Assembly (NCBI RefSeq): GCF_021590045.1
Contig: NZ_CP062221.1
Span: forward strand, 372,001-436,000
Direction: 5' to 3'
Origin: Cellulomonas palmilytica
GTDB taxonomy: Bacteria; Actinomycetota; Actinomycetes; Actinomycetales; Cellulomonadaceae
DNA: 64,000 nt
The stretch's first letter is position 1. Every line of letters starts with the position of its first letter. The notes beneath the pieces are model-generated. The model saw only the letters and a program-made list of their open reading frames with translations. It was not told where the DNA came from and searched no databases. The translations under genes were made by a program, and so were the position numbers. Positions 55,376 to 63,384 of the stretch are shown here, one piece after another.

Positions 55376-55690
55376 ATGGCCGACGAGTTCTCCGTCGACA
55401 CCGAGGCGCTGCGCACCGACGCGTCCACGTGGCGCGGCTGGCAGGACCGGCTGAACGACATCGGCAGCGCCGTGCCGACCGTGGGCGGCGAGCTCGACTT
55501 CCTCGCCTTCTCGATGCTGCCCGGCGCCGACCAGGTGCGCAGCGCCTACGCGTCGATCGCCGCCAGCCTCGCGGACCAGATCGCCACGGGCGCGACCGTG
55601 TTCGACGGCGTGGCGAACACGCTCACCGCCGTGTCCGACCTGTACGAGGACGCCGAGGCCGCCATCGTCGAGTCGTTCCGCACCCGATGA
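55376..55690 (+). CDS. EspC/WXG-like type VII substrate
   Basis: A 104-aa helical protein: EFSVDTEALRTDASTWRGWQ, then a long second helical part (GADQVRSAYASIAASLADQI) and LYEDAEAAIVESFRTR. It matches the EspC-type ESX target family, partner-like to the WXG100 upstream. GGGGAGGG precedes the ATG at 55376, one base after the previous stop. Confidence 0.75.
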   Translation: MADEFSVDTEALRTDASTWRGWQDRLNDIGSAVPTVGGELDFLAFSMLPGADQVRSAYASIAASLADQIATGATVFDGVANTLTAVSDLYEDAEAAIVESFRTR

Positions 55691-55750
55691 GCCCGACGCC
55701 CGACCACCCGACGCCCCGCTCGACGAGCGCGAACCCCCGAGGAGCTGCCC

Positions 55751-56524
55751 GTGCTGGGTCCTAGTGCCGAGCAGGTCGCCGACTTCATCGTCACCGGCTG
55801 CGACGGCCTCGAGAAGATGGTCCGGGCCAACGTCGCGGCCGCCCCCGCGCTGATCGACCGCGCACTCGACGCCGTGCGCGTCGGCTGGCCCGTCGGGCTC
55901 CCGTTGCCCGAGCCCGCCAAGGCCCTCCTGCAACGGCTCATCATGGAGGCCGTGCGCGAGTGCGCCGAGGTCATCTACGACGCGCTCGCCCTGTTCCGCG
56001 CGCTCGCACGGTCCGTGGGACGCCCGAGCCTGCTGCGGAGCGCCGCGGGTCGCCTCGACACCGACGTCATCGCGCGCGCCGCGTCGCTCGACGCCGACCT
56101 CATCCCCGCCAGCCTCAAGGCCGACGACCGCTCGGGCTGGGACTCCGTGGCGTCCGACAGCTACGACACGGCGATCACCGAGCAGAAGACGGCGGTCGGC
56201 TCGATCGACGACGTCGCACGCGGGCTGCGGGACGCGCTCAACGCCCTGGCGAACGACATCGAGGAGTTCTTCGACGAGCTCAAGATCGCGTTCATCTCGT
56301 ACCTGCTGTGCGTCGCCGGGCTCGTCCTGGCGATCCTCACCGCGGTCGAGACGCTCGGAGTGGGTGCCGTCATCGGGCTCGTCGTCGCGGTGCTCAGCAT
56401 CATCGTCGGCATCTACAGCCTCGTCTCTGCGTTCACCGGTGCGTCCGCGCACAACTCCGCGAACGCCGAGCGCCTCAAGACCACCCCCGCCCTGTCCTGG
56501 CCCAAGTCGGCCTTCGCGACATGA
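55751..56524 (+). CDS. WXG-type protein with membrane helices
   Basis: A 257-aa protein. The N-terminal half is helical with WXG-like spacing (DDRSGWDSVASDSYDTAITE); the C-terminal half has two strong TM helices (ISYLLCVAGLVLAILTAVE and GAVIGLVVAVLSIIVGIYSL). Its start is a GTG at 55751 and its stop overlaps the ATG of the DUF2510 gene (ATGA). It may be a membrane-active effector or a membrane component used by the EspC/WXG100 pair. The assignment is by context. Confidence 0.6.
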   Translation: MLGPSAEQVADFIVTGCDGLEKMVRANVAAAPALIDRALDAVRVGWPVGLPLPEPAKALLQRLIMEAVRECAEVIYDALALFRALARSVGRPSLLRSAAGRLDTDVIARAASLDADLIPASLKADDRSGWDSVASDSYDTAITEQKTAVGSIDDVARGLRDALNALANDIEEFFDELKIAFISYLLCVAGLVLAILTAVETLGVGAVIGLVVAVLSIIVGIYSLVSAFTGASAHNSANAERLKTTPALSWPKSAFAT

Positions 56525-56976
56525 GCGGCCCGAGCGCACCCCCGCCCCCGCCGCCACCCGCCGGCTGGTACCCCGCCGACCGCCCCGGGTTCGAGCGCTG
56601 GTGGGACGGGTTCCGCTGGACGGACCACGTGCGCCCCTCCACGCCGCCGGTGCCTGCGGCGCCGGCCGGTCCGGCGGCAGGCCCTGCGACGGGACGGCCC
56701 ACCGAGACGATCCAGCTCGAGCGGATCACGTGGGCCGGCGTCGCGTGGGGCGGCCACGGCGGCAGTGCGCTGTCCACCGGGTTCGGCGCACTGTTCGTGC
56801 TGATCTCCCTGCCCCCGCTGCTGTTCGCCCTCATGGAGGACGAGCTGTGGCGCGCGCTGTTCATGGTGGCGATCGCGCTGGTCCTGCTCGTCGGGGCCGC
56901 GGCGCTCTTCATCAACGCGCACTTCTGCCGCGTGATCGAGCAGCGACAGCGCGCCGCCTGGCCACCGCGCCCCTGA
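56521..56976 (+). CDS. DUF2510 one-module membrane protein (paralogue 2)
   Basis: A 151-aa protein: Pro-rich start, DUF2510 (AGWYPADRPGFERWWDGFRW), then the lead ITWAGVAWGGHGG, two TM helices and the exit INAHFCRVIEQRQ. It is the short form of the 53745 and 56999 proteins and is coupled to the WXG-type membrane protein by ATGA. Confidence 0.74.
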   Translation: MSGPSAPPPPPPPAGWYPADRPGFERWWDGFRWTDHVRPSTPPVPAAPAGPAAGPATGRPTETIQLERITWAGVAWGGHGGSALSTGFGALFVLISLPPLLFALMEDELWRALFMVAIALVLLVGAAALFINAHFCRVIEQRQRAAWPPRP

Positions 56977-56998
56977 CCGGCCTGGGACTGCGCGGCGC

Positions 56999-57802
56999 AT
57001 GAATCACGTGAGTCCAGCAGGGTGGTACCCGCATCCAGCCACCGGCACGCCCTCGTGGTGGGACGGTCGCGGCTTCACTGCGCCGCCACCACCGCCCTCG
57101 GGCTGGTACCCGGCCGAGCCCAAGACCGAGCGCTGGTGGGACGGCGCCGGGTGGACACCTCACACCCGGCCGACGCTCGCTCACGACCGGATCCGGTGGG
57201 CCGGCATCCCGTGGGGCGGCCCCGGCGGGCCGGCGGCCCAGCTGGTGATCGCCGCGGTCTACTTCGCCCTCGGCCTCCTCCCCGCGCTCACGGCACTGCA
57301 GGCGCACTCGTCGTCGACGCGCCTTCGAGCCGCGACGCTTGCGTGCCTCGTGTTCACAGGCGCCGCGCTCATGGTGGTCAACGCGCACTTCTGCCGGATC
57401 ATCGTGGAGCGGCGCCGGTGGGCGCCGGACGACCCGCGCGCTGCAGTGCCGCCCTCCTCGCCCGATCAGCTCGCGACGTCACCTCGGATGAGCTCGCGCG
57501 ACCTCGAGTCCGTGAGGTGGGCGGGATTCGAGTGGGACATGGGTCGAGGGGCGCCCGCACTGTCGTTCATCCTGGGCGCCCTTCTCGTCGTCGTGTTCGC
57601 CCCGACGCTCGTCGTCACCACCATCGGCGGACTCGTGGTGCGCTCGTGGCTCAGCGTGGGAGTGGCCGCACTCACCACGCTTGCCGTCGTCGCGGTGGGG
57701 GCCGGCGCCTTCGTCGACGGTTGTGCGCGCGTCGTGCTCGAGCGGCGCCGACGCGCCGCACAGCTCGTCCGACCGGCGTCGGTCGGGAATCACCCGTCGT
57801 AG
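56999..57802 (+). CDS. DUF2510 double-domain, two-module membrane protein (paralogue 3)
   Basis: A 267-aa protein with two DUF2510 motifs at its start (SPAGWYPHPATGTPSWWDGR and SGWYPAEPKTERWWDGAGW). Two TM modules follow, introduced by IRWAGIPWGGPGG and VRWAGFEWDMGRG and closing with NAHFCRIIVERRR and CARVVLERRRR. This shows internal duplication of the same unit as in paralogues 1 and 2. Its end overlaps the convergent epimerase by 13 bp. Confidence 0.74.
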   Translation: MNHVSPAGWYPHPATGTPSWWDGRGFTAPPPPPSGWYPAEPKTERWWDGAGWTPHTRPTLAHDRIRWAGIPWGGPGGPAAQLVIAAVYFALGLLPALTALQAHSSSTRLRAATLACLVFTGAALMVVNAHFCRIIVERRRWAPDDPRAAVPPSSPDQLATSPRMSSRDLESVRWAGFEWDMGRGAPALSFILGALLVVVFAPTLVVTTIGGLVVRSWLSVGVAALTTLAVVAVGAGAFVDGCARVVLERRRRAAQLVRPASVGNHPS

Positions 57803-58803
57803 CGAGCCGCGAGCTCGGCGTCGCGGGTGCGGGTCAGGCCCGCGCGCAGGTCGTCGGGCGGCTGCTCGTCGGGACGGCGCTCGTCGGAACCGCGCGTGCG
57901 GACCCACGCGAGGGTGTCCCGGACGGTCTCGGACAGCGGTCGGGCATGGAGCCCCGCCGCGGTCGCGCGGGTGATGTCGACGTCGAGCAGGCCGCGCATC
58001 GTCGGGTCGTCGAGCCACAGGGGCAGGTCGGCCCACGCGCGCACGCCCTCTGCCGCGCGCTGCTCGTCGGACAGGACGACGGGCTCGAACGCGACCCCCG
58101 CCTCGTCGGCGATCGTGCGCAGCAGCACCTCGAACGGGACCGCGGGCGTGGCGGCGTTGAACGTGCCGGGCGTGCGGTCCGCGCCGAGGCGGACGAGCCA
58201 GTCGGCGAGGTCGCGCGCGTCGACCCACTGCACCGGTGCGTCCAGCGGCGGAGTCACGTGCGGGCCCGGCTCGCTCATGCGCACGACCCACGCGGTGAAC
58301 CGGTCGGTCGGGTCGTGCGGGCCGGCGATGATCGACGGGCGCACGATCGTGTGGCTCGCGAACCGCTCTGCGACCGCCTGCTCGCACAGCGCCTTGAGCG
58401 GACCGTAGAGCTCGGGCTCGAACGTCTCCGGGACCGGGCCGTCGAGCGCCGCGAGCGGTGCGTCCTCGTCGACGCCGGGCTCGGCGACGTCCGCGTAGAC
58501 CGAGATCGTCGAGACGAGGACGTAGTGGTCCGTGCGGTCCTGGAGGGCGTCCGCGGTCCGGTGGATCTGGGCCGGGTGGTACGCCGAGAGGTCGTAGACG
58601 ACGTCCCACTCGCCGGCCGTGAGCGCGGAGACGTCGTCGTCGCGGTCGCCGTGCAGGCGCGTGACCTGCGGGAACAGATGCGGGTTCGTGCGGCCGCGCG
58701 TGAACGTCGTGACGTCCCAGCCCTCGCGCAGCAACGCCTCGACCAGGTGGACACCCAGGAACTTCGTGCCGCCCAGCACCAGGGCGCGCCCGCCAGTCGT
58801 CAT
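57790..58803 (-). CDS. NAD-dependent epimerase/dehydratase-family protein
   Basis: A 337-aa extended SDR: VLGGTKFLGVHLVEALLREG (nucleotide loop), then LVSTISVYADVAEPG with the Ser/Tyr region, then ELYGPLKALCEQAVAERF with YxxxK (Y-G-P-L-K). The C-terminus is substrate-specific. Isoflavone-reductase-like or nucleotide-sugar-epimerase-like actinobacterial proteins look like this; the substrate is unknown. Confidence 0.84.
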   Translation of the reverse strand: MTTGGRALVLGGTKFLGVHLVEALLREGWDVTTFTRGRTNPHLFPQVTRLHGDRDDDVSALTAGEWDVVYDLSAYHPAQIHRTADALQDRTDHYVLVSTISVYADVAEPGVDEDAPLAALDGPVPETFEPELYGPLKALCEQAVAERFASHTIVRPSIIAGPHDPTDRFTAWVVRMSEPGPHVTPPLDAPVQWVDARDLADWLVRLGADRTPGTFNAATPAVPFEVLLRTIADEAGVAFEPVVLSDEQRAAEGVRAWADLPLWLDDPTMRGLLDVDITRATAAGLHARPLSETVRDTLAWVRTRGSDERRPDEQPPDDLRAGLTRTRDAELAARYDG

Positions 58804-58869
58804 GCGCGGAACGTTACGTGACGATCCGGGCATGACGGGTGTCGGTGGCCGGGTCTAGCGTCGCGGGGC

Positions 58870-59811
58870 ATGGACGCGATGGTCGAGTACCTGCTCTCGG
58901 GAGACCCTGCGATCCGCTGGCAGGTCCTGCGGGACCTCGTCGACGCTCCGCCCGACGAGGTCGCTGCCGCGCGTGCGCTCGTCGCGACCGAGGGCTGGGG
59001 GGCGAAGCTGCTCGCGCTGCAGGGTGAGGACGGGTTGTGGGACGGCGGGACGTACCGGCCCGGGTGGGCCGACGAGTCGCGGCCGTTCTTCGACGCGTGG
59101 ACCTCGACCCATTTCACGCTGCAGTCGCTGCGCGAGTACGGGCTGGACCCCGCGTCCCCCGCCGCCCAGCTCGCCATCAGTCGGGTGCGGGAGAACGCGC
59201 GATGGGACTACGACGGATCGCCCTACTTCGAGGGCGAGGTCGAGCCGTGCATCAACGGGACCGCGCTGGCCGTCGGGGCGTACTTCGGGGAGTCCGTCGA
59301 CCAGATCGTCGACAAGCTGCTCGAACGGCAGCTGCCCGACGGCGGGTGGAACTGCTGGGCCGAGAATTCCGAGGCCGTGTCGTCGTTCCACTCCACCATC
59401 TGCGCCGTCGAAGGGCTGCTGGAGTTCGAGACGGCGACCGGTGGGACCTCGGCGTCGCGCGCTGCCCGGGACGCCGGGGAGGAGTACCTGCTCGCGCGCG
59501 GGCTGCTGCGGCGGGTCACCACCGGCGAGATCGTCGACCCGCGGTTCACGATGCTCTCCTATCCCGTGCGCTGGTACTACGACGTGCTGCGCGGGCTGGA
59601 CCACTTCCGCCTCGCCGACCGGCGCGACGAGCGGCTCACCGAGGCCGTCGAGCTGCTCCGCTCCAAGCGCGGCGACTACGGACTGTTCCCGTACGAGAAC
59701 TGCCACGAGGGGCCGACGCTGTTCGAGATGGAGCAGGAGGGCGAGGGCTTCCCGAGCCGCTGGGTGACGCTGCGGGCGCTGCGCGTACTGCGCTGGTGGG
59801 ACCACGACTGA
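58870..59811 (+). CDS. Prenyltransferase/squalene-oxidase-like toroid protein
   Basis: A 313-aa alpha/alpha-toroid protein. Repeats of the type GEDGLWDGGTY, LPDGGWNCWAENSEAV and GDYGLFPYENCHEG resemble the QW repeats of squalene cyclase- and prenyltransferase-like proteins. It lacks the cyclase DxDD motif, so cyclase activity is unlikely. No terpene genes are nearby, and the function is unknown. Confidence 0.7.
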   Translation: MDAMVEYLLSGDPAIRWQVLRDLVDAPPDEVAAARALVATEGWGAKLLALQGEDGLWDGGTYRPGWADESRPFFDAWTSTHFTLQSLREYGLDPASPAAQLAISRVRENARWDYDGSPYFEGEVEPCINGTALAVGAYFGESVDQIVDKLLERQLPDGGWNCWAENSEAVSSFHSTICAVEGLLEFETATGGTSASRAARDAGEEYLLARGLLRRVTTGEIVDPRFTMLSYPVRWYYDVLRGLDHFRLADRRDERLTEAVELLRSKRGDYGLFPYENCHEGPTLFEMEQEGEGFPSRWVTLRALRVLRWWDHD

Positions 59812-59844
59812 TCCTGACGCCGCTCGCCCGAGCGACTCCTCCTC

Positions 59845-60714
59845 TCATGAGACGAGCCAGCGGCACGCAGCGTGCGGATACGCGTGGTAGTCGGGGTCCT
59901 GGCAGTAGTCGACGGGACCCACCGGGGCGCTGACCGCAGCCGTGACTGTCGTACGTGGGACGTCCGCGCAGGGTTGTTCGGCGGCGAGGATCTCCAGAAC
60001 CTTGCGGGGGTCGACGACCTGACCCTCTCGGTACTCGTGACGAGACCAGCGCACCGCGCAAGCCGCAATCGAGTCGATGTGCGCGTACTGACGCTCGATC
60101 TGGAGGAGGAGCTCGTCAGCGATCTCGGCGCAATGGCGATGCGACCGGATCTTGTGCTCGGACCGTTCCTCCAGTTCTTCCCCATCGCCGAAATCCGGAC
60201 ATTCGTCGTGGTGCACCAACCGGCCACAGGAGGAGCACATGCCCTCGAAGTAGGTCGGGGGCCACCGATGGTGCGATGCGATCCGCGGTCGCAGGGCGTC
60301 GAGAAGTCGGCGCGTGTGAACGAAGAGCTCGCCGTACTCGCCAACTGTGACGTCGTTGCAGCAGTACGCCTGGCAGCGCCGCACCGCTGCGATGAGCGAG
60401 TCCCTCTCAACGAGGAGCTCGTCGAGCACATCGACGCACTCCTTGTGACGCAGCAACGTCGACATCACGCCCGAGCGTCGGGATGCCCTCTCCGCCGCAT
60501 CTCGCTCGAGCCGATGCACGAGTCGGGATGACGCGGCAACGAGGTCTTCAAGCGTATAGACCAGCAGATTATGGGGGTCGTCCCCCAGTGTGAGCGCCTC
60601 CCGTATCTCCACGTCGAGGTCGCGGTCGTCGACTGTACTGGCCCGCTCTGCAACCACCCGCTGAATGCGCTCGTGCAGGAAGACGTAGCCATCACACATT
60701 GGCTGACGGCCCAC
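59845..60714 (-). CDS. Hypothetical protein with a zinc-ribbon-like Cys/His cluster
   Basis: A protein of up to 289 aa from the GTG at 60714, or 284 aa from the ATG at 60699. It has a helical N-terminal half (ERIQRVVAERASTVDDRDLD), a Cys-rich middle (RRCQAYCCND and MCSSCGRLVHHDECPDFGD) and a late DYCQDPDYHAYPHAAC. The Cys/His clusters could bind zinc. I do not recognise the family. Codon choice is less GC-saturated than in the surrounding genes. The 5' end abuts the IS21-type remnant, which may have removed its original promoter or start. Confidence 0.5.
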   Translation of the reverse strand: MGRQPMCDGYVFLHERIQRVVAERASTVDDRDLDVEIREALTLGDDPHNLLVYTLEDLVAASSRLVHRLERDAAERASRRSGVMSTLLRHKECVDVLDELLVERDSLIAAVRRCQAYCCNDVTVGEYGELFVHTRRLLDALRPRIASHHRWPPTYFEGMCSSCGRLVHHDECPDFGDGEELEERSEHKIRSHRHCAEIADELLLQIERQYAHIDSIAACAVRWSRHEYREGQVVDPRKVLEILAAEQPCADVPRTTVTAAVSAPVGPVDYCQDPDYHAYPHAACRWLVS

Positions 60715-60761
60715 CCTCCAGCGAGGCCGCGACCGCGGCGGTCACCGCTGAAGGGACGTAG

Positions 60762-61556
60762 ATGACCACCACCACGAAGTCCGGACCGGCACCGGACCAG
60801 CTGGCCTCCAAGCTCGCCTACCTGACCAGGGTGCTCAAGACCCCGACGATCGGGCGGACCTGGGACACCCTGGCCGACCAGGCACGGGAGGCGAACTGGT
60901 CGCACGAGGAGTACCTCGCCGCGGTCCTCGAACGTCAGGTCGCCGACCGGGAGTCCGCCGGGACCATGATGCGGATCCGCACCGCGCACTTGCCGCAGGT
61001 CAAGACCCTGGAGGACTTCAACCTCGAGCACCTGCCGTCCTTGCGCAAGGACGTGCTGGCGCACCTGGCCACGGCGACGTTCGTGCCCAAGTGCGAGAAC
61101 GTGATCCTGCTCGGACCGCCCGGGCTGGGCAAGACGCATCTGGCCATCGGGCTGGGCATCAAGGCCGCCCAGGCCGGCAGCTCGGTGCTGTTCGACACCG
61201 CGACGAACTGGGTCGACCGCCTGGCGCGCGCTCACCACGCCGGCGCCCTGGAAGCCGAGCTGAAGAAGATCCGCCGCTACAAGCTGATCATCATCGACGA
61301 GGTCGGCTGCATCCCGTTCGACACCGACGCCGCGAACCTGTTCTTCCAGCTCGTCGCCTCCCGCTACGAGACCGGCTCGATCCTGGTCACCTCGAACCTG
61401 CCGTTCGGGCGCTGGGGCGAGGTCTTCGGCGACGAAGTCGTCGCCGCCGCGATGATCGACCGACTCGTCCACCACGCCGAGGTCCTCACCCTGGCCGGAG
61501 AGTCCTACCGCACCCGCGCCCGCCGCGAGCTCCTCGCCACGGACCGCGACAAGTAG
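60762..61556 (+). CDS. istB: IstB-like transposition helper ATPase
   Basis: A 264-aa AAA ATPase of IS21-family transposons, intact in sequence. It shows Walker A LLGPPGLGKTHLAIGLGI, Walker B KLIIIDEVGCIPFDTD, sensor ILVTSNLPFGRWGEVFGDE, and the C-terminal YRTRARRELL. The N-terminal helical part (ANWSHEEYLAAVLERQV) is typical. Without IstA it cannot transpose on its own, but could act on relatives in the genome. Confidence 0.9.
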   Translation: MTTTTKSGPAPDQLASKLAYLTRVLKTPTIGRTWDTLADQAREANWSHEEYLAAVLERQVADRESAGTMMRIRTAHLPQVKTLEDFNLEHLPSLRKDVLAHLATATFVPKCENVILLGPPGLGKTHLAIGLGIKAAQAGSSVLFDTATNWVDRLARAHHAGALEAELKKIRRYKLIIIDEVGCIPFDTDAANLFFQLVASRYETGSILVTSNLPFGRWGEVFGDEVVAAAMIDRLVHHAEVLTLAGESYRTRARRELLATDRDK

Positions 61557-61573
61557 ACCAGGACGAACCCGCC

Positions 61574-61615
61574 AGGGGGTCAATCCCAATCCGACGACAG
61601 GGGGTCAATCCCAAC
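61574..61615. repeat. Two direct repeats in the IS21 right end
   Basis: CAGGGGGTCAATCCCAA occurs at 61574-61590 and again at 61599-61615. Repeated transposase-binding sites inside the terminus are usual for IS21 elements. Confidence 0.7.
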
Positions 61616-61640
61616 CCGTCGTTGACACCACACTCGCCGT

Positions 61641-61889
61641 ATGTCGTCTCTGACCACCATCAGGGTGCCGCGCCCTCTGTACGACCGCCTGGCGCAGCGT
61701 GCTCGCGCGAGCAACACGACGCTGGCTGTCGCACTGGAGCATGCGCTGGACGCGGCGGACGAGCAGGATTTCTGGGCCGCCGTGCGCGTCAGCAACCGGC
61801 ACGCCGACGCCGACACGCTCGCGTCCGTAGCGCTTCGCGACAACCTCGACGAGCCGGCAGACGACGCGCACGGAACGGCCCGCTGGTGA
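61641..61889 (+). CDS. Orphan ribbon-helix-helix antitoxin-like protein
   Basis: An 82-aa protein resembling VapB/MazE-type antitoxins: TTIRVPRPLYDRLAQRARAS (the RHH-like opening strand and helix), then ALEHALDAADEQDFWAAV, and an acidic tail. The toxin gene normally follows at once, but here the next gene is the opposite-strand secreted PKD-like protein. The start is 12 bp after the IS21 end, so an insertion or deletion may have removed context. Confidence 0.6.
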   Translation: MSSLTTIRVPRPLYDRLAQRARASNTTLAVALEHALDAADEQDFWAAVRVSNRHADADTLASVALRDNLDEPADDAHGTARW

Positions 61890-61918
61890 ACTGAGGAGCG
61901 ATGCACCTCGTCCCCCGC

Positions 61919-62740
61919 TCAGTCGACCAGCGTCGACCGCAGCTCGATCACCTCGAACTCTTCGCCCTCGTCAACGGTGAAGACGGTACCCGCGGCATCG
62001 CGCCACTTCCTCAGTGGGTCGGTGTCCACCTGGTACTTGGCCGACCATGTCGTCGTGAGCGTGATCCTGGCCGTTCCGAGCTGCTCGTATTCGTGAGTCA
62101 GGTCGAAAGCCGGGTAGGGGCGTCCAGGCTCGGCGGTCGTCAGAGCTGTGCCGTCGCCGAACTCCCACGTGTACTCACGCGGCGTCACGACGACGTCCAC
62201 GTCGTAGAAATCCATGAGCCGGACGCGGAACTCCTGGGCCGAAGGCTCGGCGTAGACGATGACAGGCTTGCTGATCAGCATCGGCCCGTCGACTGGCTGG
62301 TGCTGGACCTCGACCGCCTTGATCTTGAGCTCGCGCAGGTCCGCACCGGTGAACGGTGGCTGCAGGTCTTCAGGGCACGACCATTCCCAACGCAGGTGCC
62401 ACGTGCCGGTCGTGTCGCTGCGCAGGCGTCGCCACAGCGGCGGGACGGGCGGCCCGTCCTCGCACACCGTGTCCCTCGGCGGGATCGGCGGCGGGCACGG
62501 GGTTTCTTCGGGTCTAGGCACCTTGCACTGAGCTGTGCGCTCGTACTCGTAGTACCCCCGGGAGGCATCCAGGCGACGATCGTGCTCTGCCCTGAAGGCG
62601 CCTGCCGCCATGCGGTCCTTGTGACCGATCAAGCCGACCCACGCAGGGGCGTCGGCCAGCGCCGTCGGGGTCCCCGCGGCCGCAATCGCAACAATTGCCA
62701 GCGCAACTGCCGCGGCCGCCCTTACTCCTTTTCTGACCAC
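61919..62740 (-). CDS. Secreted PKD-like protein (copy B)
   Basis: A 273-aa paralogue of the 31450-32307 protein. Signal peptide (VRAAAAVALAIVAIAAAGTP), a Cys-rich variable part (VCEDGPPVPPLWRRLRSD matches CEDGPALEPLWRRVLRE in copy A), then the PKD-like strand REYTWEFGDGTALTTAEPG, KYQVDTDPLRKWRDAAGT, and the ending FEVIELRSTLVD. It starts with a GTG at 62740 inside the lipoprotein gene (19-bp overlap), so the pair is coupled as in copy A. Confidence 0.78.
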   Translation of the reverse strand: MVRKGVRAAAAVALAIVAIAAAGTPTALADAPAWVGLIGHKDRMAAGAFRAEHDRRLDASRGYYEYERTAQCKVPRPEETPCPPPIPPRDTVCEDGPPVPPLWRRLRSDTTGTWHLRWEWSCPEDLQPPFTGADLRELKIKAVEVQHQPVDGPMLISKPVIVYAEPSAQEFRVRLMDFYDVDVVVTPREYTWEFGDGTALTTAEPGRPYPAFDLTHEYEQLGTARITLTTTWSAKYQVDTDPLRKWRDAAGTVFTVDEGEEFEVIELRSTLVD

Positions 62741-63357
62741 TTGACGTCCACCCCGTCGATCGACCAACCGCTCCCTGTCCACGTGGCCAGCAGCTCCACG
62801 CGCATGTCGAGCACGTAGTCGACGACTTCCTCCACCGTGCCGTCAGCGCGGAGCACCTGGCCCTCGTGCTCCTTCATCGTGATGCCGACGATGAACTGGT
62901 CGTCGACCTCGAACGTGGGAACGGCCTGGGCCGACCTGATCTCGAGGCGGCTGCCCGTCCGTCGCTTGCCTGCGGCTCTGTCTTCCTCGACGTACTCGAC
63001 GGTCGCCGCGCAGTAGTTGCACGACTTCCCACTCAGTGCCTTCCACTCCTCGAAGTCGCCGGTCGCGAACACGTAGGGGGACAGCAACATGAAGTAGGTC
63101 GCGGCGTCCTTGGCGGTCTCTTCCGAGGGCGGCCCGTCGAGGGCCTCAGGACGAGCGGGCGGAACCGTCGCATCGAACTCGTCGACATCGGGCGTTGCAC
63201 GTGCCGTCGGCGTTGGTGATGGCTCGGGAGCTTGGCTGGCAGAAGTGGCCGGGGCTGGTGTCGTCGGGTCGACGGTCGGGGTGCTGTTGTCGCAGCCCGC
63301 GACGAGCACGAGGGCTCCGGTCAGCGAGGCGACCGCGACGAGCTTCGAGAAACGCAT
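62722..63357 (-). CDS. DUF6318-like lipoprotein (copy B)
   Basis: A 211-aa lipoprotein: lipobox LVLVAGC (Cys22), a Pro/Thr-rich tether, then a globular domain with SPYVFATGDFEEWKALSG and the Cys pair SCNYCAATVEYVEED, ending in the strand TWTGSGWSIDGVDV. It is the paralogue of 30824-31453. The ATG at 63357 is chosen because the upstream in-frame ATGs add residues before the signal peptide. Confidence 0.78.
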   Translation of the reverse strand: MRFSKLVAVASLTGALVLVAGCDNSTPTVDPTTPAPATSASQAPEPSPTPTARATPDVDEFDATVPPARPEALDGPPSEETAKDAATYFMLLSPYVFATGDFEEWKALSGKSCNYCAATVEYVEEDRAAGKRRTGSRLEIRSAQAVPTFEVDDQFIVGITMKEHEGQVLRADGTVEEVVDYVLDMRVELLATWTGSGWSIDGVDVKWSEKE

Positions 63358-63384
63358 GGCGCCGAACCTATCCATATCGGACAT

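Larger units (their letters stand above)
60699..61628 (+). mobile_element. IS21-family remnant (istB and right end only)
   Basis: The segment contains a complete istB gene and, beyond it, a terminal region with two 17-bp direct repeats, ending ...CCCGTCGTTGACA at about 61628. This fits the right end of IS21-type elements, which end in CA and carry internal repeats. There is no istA upstream: only about 60 nt of open frame precede istB (its TAG abuts the istB ATG). The left end and most of istA are therefore deleted. The left limit at about 60699 is an estimate. Confidence 0.6.

Noticed and set aside
60571..60761. An istA gene upstream of istB
   Set aside because: Only a short open stretch without integrase (DDE) motifs is present and most of it is antisense to the Cys-rich hypothetical gene; at best about 60 nt are an istA tail.
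61641..61918. A full toxin-antitoxin pair
   Set aside because: No toxin-like frame follows the antitoxin-like gene before the opposite-strand PKD gene.
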